Shown: one piece after another, positions 59,983-64,000 of the stretch
How positions within the stretch are numbered: the stretch's first letter is position 1
Layout: the number at the start of each line of letters is the position of its first letter
Assembly: GCA_910576335.1 (NCBI GenBank)
Contig: CAJTIU010000001.1
Span: 186,001-250,000, forward strand
DNA from: Lachnospiraceae bacterium
GTDB lineage: Bacteria > Bacillota > Clostridia > Lachnospirales > Lachnospiraceae
DNA length: 64,000 nt
Direction: 5' to 3'
Notes under the pieces: generated by a model
Seen by the model: only the letters and a program-made list of their open reading frames with translations
Database searches by the model: none
What the model was told of the DNA's origin: nothing
Made by a program: the position numbers and the translations under genes

Positions 59983-61671
59983 TTACAAGGGTTTTTGAGC
60001 ATTCCTTAATATTTCTATTTTACAAGTATGTTTTTTCGTCTCCTTGTTATAGGCAATTCCAACCCCCAGTATGCGTCCGGTATAAAGGGGCCGTTCTCCA
60101 ATCTTCCCTTCAAACTTTAAAGCATACTTTTTATCCTTAATTTGCTGAAGTGCCTCATCTGCAGTATGGTTGACCTTTAACTCAAGGATAATTCCGTCAT
60201 TATTCCGGTTAACTTCTGGATAAAAGATAAAATCAACATATCCTGTCCCGGCTTTATCTTCTCGCTCAATGCGGTAAAAGTCCCTTGCAGACAGATATAC
60301 AAGATTCACTACAGCCGTAAGATCCGTCTCATTATTATAAGTTAATAATGGAACCTCTGTGTTATGCGCAAACTCTAGAATTTTCAGCATTGTGGCAGTG
60401 TCATTCTCCAGTGTTGCCTGAAGCATCTTCTCAGATTCCCGGGCAAGCTGATGGATATATCCTAAGGAAGATTCTTTCTTAAGCATATCACTAAATTTAT
60501 CCATAAGTTCTTTATTTGGAATACTTACACAACCATTCTCATAGCTAAGGAAACCATATACAACCATTGCCGACAAGATCTCGTCCTGATTGTGCAGTGT
60601 CATGGATACAGCGGCATATTCCTGAATATTCGCCTGAACCGGAATGCCGGAAATCATTAATCCAAGAGTTTCCCGCAAATCTTCCGCTCCATGTCTGACA
60701 TAATAAAAAATCTCATCATATGGCCCGGCGCTTGTCCAGTAATTACCAAGATTATTGTTGGTCAGCGCCGCAACGACAGAACGGGGGTTGTAAACACGTC
60801 CTCCGCCTTTTATGTGATATCCGTCATACCACGTCCGCAATCCCTCCCGGGTTATATTCTGATCTTCTGTCCGCGCCTGATATCTTGCAAAAAGTGTATC
60901 GACTTCCTCTTCAGTAAAACCAAAATACTGACTGAATCGCTCTTCAGAAGTAATCGTGTACTCATAAAACATGTTGAGCTCTGACCCACTGGAATATTTT
61001 GCAATCGGCAGAATTCCGGTCATATATGCAAATTCTACGTAGGGCTGGTCTTTCAACAGATTACTTAAAAAATCCACGTATTCTTCTTTGTCCTGTCCTG
61101 TCACAAAATCTCTGTGAAAGATAAAATCCCATTCATCCAAAACGAAGATAAACTTTACATCTTCTTCCTCTGATTCCAGAATATCATTCAGCGCATCCCA
61201 TACTGCATCATTTTCATCAATTCCAGCAGCAGGGTATGCCTGTATCAGGTCGCGAAGGATCCGCCTGCTGATCCGGTTGATATACTGACGGTAGGAGGTA
61301 CAGCCTTCCGGTATGGAATTGAATGAAATAAATATCACATTATGCTGATTCAGATGAGCCGAATACCAGCTGCGGGTGCTTACAGTTAAATGATCAAACA
61401 CCGGACGGCAATCCCGGCCTTTTCCGAAAAAAGCAGCAATCATATTCGCCGCAACTGATTTCCCGAAACGTCTTGGACGGGTAATGCAGAGGTATTTATT
61501 ACTCTTTCCCATGCACTTTTCCTCTTCAACAGGAATGTTTTCACGCTGTTCCCGGGTCAGTACGAGGGGAATCAGCTCATCAAGCAGTGCGCTCTTATCG
61601 ACAAAATACGTAGATTCTGTCTCATCTTTATACAATAATGATGCTTTTTTTCCATTTAAATACAATCCCAT
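59983..61671 (-). CDS. AAA-ATPase-like protein with C-terminal PD-(D/E)XK domain (PF09820/PF08011 type)
   Basis: 562 residues from ATG 61671 (GGAGGGCAGCT upstream). N-terminal P-loop: ITRPRRFGKSVAANMIAAFF near residue 65 with the family's PRRFGKS motif, Walker B FIFVLDEWDFIFHRDF near residue 175, then TGILPIAKYSSGSELNMF. The C-terminal nuclease-like domain carries YVDFIFYPEVNRNNDGIILE and LKVN near residue 520 (D...E-x-K). This family is abundant in gut Firmicutes and Bacteroidetes, often as many paralogues, and its function is unknown. Flanked by secG and a palindromic repeat. Alone, with no operon partners. Confidence 0.87.
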   Translation of the reverse strand: MGLYLNGKKASLLYKDETESTYFVDKSALLDELIPLVLTREQRENIPVEEEKCMGKSNKYLCITRPRRFGKSVAANMIAAFFGKGRDCRPVFDHLTVSTRSWYSAHLNQHNVIFISFNSIPEGCTSYRQYINRISRRILRDLIQAYPAAGIDENDAVWDALNDILESEEEDVKFIFVLDEWDFIFHRDFVTGQDKEEYVDFLSNLLKDQPYVEFAYMTGILPIAKYSSGSELNMFYEYTITSEERFSQYFGFTEEEVDTLFARYQARTEDQNITREGLRTWYDGYHIKGGGRVYNPRSVVAALTNNNLGNYWTSAGPYDEIFYYVRHGAEDLRETLGLMISGIPVQANIQEYAAVSMTLHNQDEILSAMVVYGFLSYENGCVSIPNKELMDKFSDMLKKESSLGYIHQLARESEKMLQATLENDTATMLKILEFAHNTEVPLLTYNNETDLTAVVNLVYLSARDFYRIEREDKAGTGYVDFIFYPEVNRNNDGIILELKVNHTADEALQQIKDKKYALKFEGKIGERPLYTGRILGVGIAYNKETKKHTCKIEILRNAQKPL

Positions 61672-61753
61672 AGCTGCCCTCCGTATCTTTACTATCCTCT
61701 CTTCTCTCCACATTTCTTTTTACTATTATATGATTACGCGGAAAAAATATCAA

Positions 61754-61807
61754 GGGTAGAGTTGGGGACGGGGTATTTTTAAAAATACCCCGTCCCCAAC
61801 TCTACCC
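61754..61807. repeat. Family 1 palindrome, copy 6 with paired base change
   Basis: Perfect 54-bp palindrome. The core GGGGTATTTTT differs from other copies by C to T, matched by G to A in the opposite arm (AAAAATACCCC). The flank GGGTAGAGTT is mirrored in AACTCTACCC. It ends three bases before the zip gene stop. Confidence 0.97.
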
Positions 61808-61809
61808 CA

Positions 61810-62598
61810 TTATCCCAGCGCCACATCCAGTATCATCATTACAAGGAAACCCACTATGAACCCCAGTGTCCCTTCCTTCCCTTCCTCTCCGTTCATATGC
61901 GCCTCTGGAATCAGTTCTTCTACAACGACATAGATCATCGTCCCTGCCGCAAATGCGAGACAGACTGCTATGGCGGCTTCTGCGATTCCTGCAAATGCTG
62001 CTGCCAGTACGCCGAATACCGGCTCCACAACAGCAGTCATACTGGCAATGAAAAATGCTGTCTTTCGTTTCATCCCTTCCTTCACAAGCGGCAGCGCTAC
62101 TGCCGTACCTTCCGGGAAGTTCTGGATCGCGATCCCGATGGTCAGGACAATCGCCCCGGAAAGGAGCGCCAGATCTGACGGCTTCTGCGCCGCCAGTGCA
62201 AAGGCAAGCCCAACTGACATCCCCTCCGGAATATTATGTGCAGTAATTGCAAGTACAAGCATTGCCGTACTTTTTCCCAGTGTTACCGTCCTGTCCTTCT
62301 GCTTCTTAAACCATTTTTTCAGGAAATAGTCCGTAATCAGAAGTACCGTAACGCCAAGCAGGAACCCTCCTGTCATAACCAGCCATCCCGTCTGCCCGTT
62401 GTCCTCTGCAAAGTCAAGCCCCGGAAGTAGCAGCGACCACACAGATGCCGCGATCATCACGCCTCCTGCGAATCCCAGGAAACCGTTCTGAAGTCTCCCG
62501 CTTATCTCATGCCGTACAAAAAAAATTCCCGCTGCACCTAATGTGGTTACGGAAAATGTACCAAGTGTACCAAGAAATGCCCACAAAACTCCATTCAT
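61810..62598 (-). CDS. ZIP family metal transporter (ZupT-like)
   Basis: 262 residues from ATG 62598 (AGAGGTG upstream; a GTG nine bases earlier overlaps that site). About eight membrane helices. The metal-site helices read LAITAHNIPEGMSVGLAFAL and IAIQNFPEGTAVALPLV, with the paired His-Asn-x-Pro-Glu-Gly and Asn-x-Pro-Glu-Gly motifs of the GufA/ZupT branch. It imports zinc or other divalent metals such as iron or manganese. Monocistronic; a family 1 palindrome directly follows and may end its transcription. Confidence 0.92.
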   Translation of the reverse strand: MNGVLWAFLGTLGTFSVTTLGAAGIFFVRHEISGRLQNGFLGFAGGVMIAASVWSLLLPGLDFAEDNGQTGWLVMTGGFLLGVTVLLITDYFLKKWFKKQKDRTVTLGKSTAMLVLAITAHNIPEGMSVGLAFALAAQKPSDLALLSGAIVLTIGIAIQNFPEGTAVALPLVKEGMKRKTAFFIASMTAVVEPVFGVLAAAFAGIAEAAIAVCLAFAAGTMIYVVVEELIPEAHMNGEEGKEGTLGFIVGFLVMMILDVALG

Positions 62599-62759
62599 AT
62601 CTATCACCTCTGTTGATAGTATATGAAAAAGTTCAGATTTTGCCAGTACAGCCTTGCATAATTACTAGAGCATGTTTTTTTGAACCTATTCTTTCAAGCA
62701 GGCCATCTTCTTTTAAGAAGCCTCAATTCAGTACTACTTTTACTCTTGGATCAATGTTA

Positions 62760-62807
62760 TGGGTAATAAACTGGGTAGTAAAGTGGGTAATAAAGTGGGT
62801 AATAAAT
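62760..62807. repeat. Four tandem 12-bp repeats
   Basis: TGGGTAATAAAC, TGGGTAGTAAAG, TGGGTAATAAAG and TGGGTAATAAAT follow each other without gaps. They lie in the 344-base stretch 62608-62951, where no gene was recognised. A GC-rich hairpin (GCCGC.../...GCGGC) lies near 62906-62944. Confidence 0.9.
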
Positions 62808-62951
62808 TGTTGATAATTCTCATTCCTCCTTGTTCTGACAGAAATATTAGGCAGATTATTCACTGTTATACTCACGGCCAATGGAATCAGCCATGAGTAT
62901 CGCGCCAGCCGCAGCCGCAAAGCGGCATACTTCCTTATGCGGCTATGCGCA

Positions 62952-64000
62952 TCATGTTATGCTGTGCGGCAGATTTATCTTGCGCGCAGTATAATTACGC
63001 AAAGATGCACTAGCAACAATCAGCAGCAGGAATTCCCCGCAGATTGTCCTCTGCCATACTTGAAACAGGTTTTGCCATGCGGAAAACTCCTGATGTGCGG
63101 CAAGGCTTCGGATCTGGGATGCCTTATCCTTAAAAAGGTTTCCAAAGAATTCAAAGTCAGACCAGTATGCCGGAAGGTAATCGCTTCCGGGATCCGCCAG
63201 CCAGGCTCCCAGAAGGACAGCCAGAACCGCCCCTGTAATACAGATGAGACATAGGAGCCTTTTCCCTACCCTTGCGAATCCTGCGGAATACCATGCAGAT
63301 ATCTTTTGGGGAAATATGCCCGCAAGGCATGTATCCTGGCATGCCCTCCCGGCTCTTCTGGCAAAGAGCAGCAGACTCAGGGCATTCGTAAGTCCGTACA
63401 GCAGGCATGCCGTCACAACATAGAGCTTCCCATCAATCCTCTGCCCGTCCGCCGCGCCCATCGCGGCCTCCATGCCGCTGGCAATAAGATTCGAGGAGCG
63501 TCCTGTGTCTTTTTTACGGACTGTAACCGCATCATAGCAGGTATTCTTTCCGGCAGGCAGGATCATCAGCGGGATATTTCCCTCTAAAATTCCCGCCACC
63601 TGAAAAGTCTCAGTCCCAGTTTCTCCCTCAAGCATAATCTTCAGTCCTTCTGCGTGGTCTGAGCCGAAGAGCAGCCAGGCCGTATCCCGGTCGATCATGC
63701 AGACGCCCGTCTCTCCTTCTGTAAAATATCTTCCACGAATCAGTGCCCTGCTGAATATAGCGCCAGGCTGCCCCTTCACCTTATAGCAGGAAACGTTCTG
63801 GCTCCGCCCCGTAGTTTCGGATAACACAGTCCCTTTTCCGCAGGCCTTCCATGCCGCTGCTTCTCCTGCACTGTTTTCTCCTTCATTTTCTCTCCACTGC
63901 GTGAATGCTGTCTCTGTCACTGCCCCTGGCGAATAGGACAGGGACAGAAGATCTTCATACTCCTTAAGCTCCCCCAGGCCATATAAAAGCCATAGATTCA
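62952..64000 (-). CDS. ABC-transporter permease-like protein, 3' part (MacB/FtsX type)
   Basis: The frame is open to the window edge, so the start is missing; at least 349 residues. The outer domain has ALIRGRYFTEGETGVCMIDR, AWLLFGSDHAEGLKIMLEGE and TETFQVAGILEGNIPLMILP, the pattern of the MacB periplasmic core (GR.F...). Three membrane segments follow: VVTACLLYGLTNALSLLLFA, LLCLICITGAVLAVLLGAWL and TICGEFLLLIVASASL. No ATP-binding partner lies in the window. The gene might be one of a pair of permease-like proteins. No activity can be stated. Confidence 0.6.
   Translation of the reverse strand, partial: NLWLLYGLGELKEYEDLLSLSYSPGAVTETAFTQWRENEGENSAGEAAAWKACGKGTVLSETTGRSQNVSCYKVKGQPGAIFSRALIRGRYFTEGETGVCMIDRDTAWLLFGSDHAEGLKIMLEGETGTETFQVAGILEGNIPLMILPAGKNTCYDAVTVRKKDTGRSSNLIASGMEAAMGAADGQRIDGKLYVVTACLLYGLTNALSLLLFARRAGRACQDTCLAGIFPQKISAWYSAGFARVGKRLLCLICITGAVLAVLLGAWLADPGSDYLPAYWSDFEFFGNLFKDKASQIRSLAAHQEFSAWQNLFQVWQRTICGEFLLLIVASASLRNYTARKINLPHSIT

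Overview
The window looks like a chromosomal segment of a gut Lachnospiraceae-type Firmicute (Clostridium cluster XIVa). The evidence is strong purine-rich Shine-Dalgarno sites, BspA-type leucine-rich-repeat surface proteins, a C-terminal PRTGD sorting signal, a Septu pair, a ThiT gene under a TPP riboswitch and a beta-mannan disaccharide pathway. Nearly all genes lie on the minus strand. No rRNA or tRNA gene was recognised.

Layout. 1-7 kb is a plastic region: a partial capA-like gene, a Uma2-type nuclease, a decayed RNase III-like gene joined to a group II intron remnant, a Septu-type ptuA/ptuB pair, a secreted protein and a frameshifted ISAs1-family transposase. 7-17.5 kb holds two giant secreted proteins: a five-module LRR/Ig-like protein, and a 1638-residue protein with six rhodanese domains, Ig-like domains and an LRR tail. 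17.7-20.9 kb is an operon for a TVP38-type membrane protein, an AhpD-like protein, an ArsS-type radical SAM enzyme and a two-rhodanese lipoprotein. 21-33.7 kb is one tightly packed run: TVP38, Fe-S protein, fused TIGR04282/TIGR04283-type transferases, phosphotransferase, C_GCAxxG_C_C protein and five glycosyltransferases. The genes usually grouped as arsenosugar or rSAM/selenodomain-associated therefore sit on both sides of a glycan-assembly cluster.

34-41.5 kb carries a nonsense-mutated Rpn-like nuclease, a DUF262 fragment, a MATE exporter, tag, a GH3 glycosidase, thiT with its riboswitch, and an MNT/HEPN toxin-antitoxin pair. 41.7-53.4 kb is a beta-mannan utilisation locus: a LacI regulator, a broken GH26 mannanase, an epimerase, a GH130 phosphorylase, YesL and a partner, two SGNH esterases, a phosphohexomutase and a mannose-6-phosphate isomerase fused to a truncated ROK domain. 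53.6-64 kb holds two small genes, a sortase-anchored LRR protein, smpB, rnr, secG, an AAA/PD-(D/E)XK protein, a ZIP transporter and a partial ABC-permease-like gene.

The most unusual feature is three families of dispersed palindromic elements inserted at or into gene ends. Family 1 (six copies, perfect GC-rich palindrome) writes the same C-terminal tail, LGTGHF, onto three unrelated proteins, including SmpB. Family 2 (seven clear copies) keeps a hairpin by paired base changes and writes the C-terminus of the GH130 phosphorylase. Family 3 is a 76-bp MITE-like inverted repeat that supplies the stop codon of the HEPN toxin; a half copy supplies the apparent -35 box of the sortase-anchored protein.
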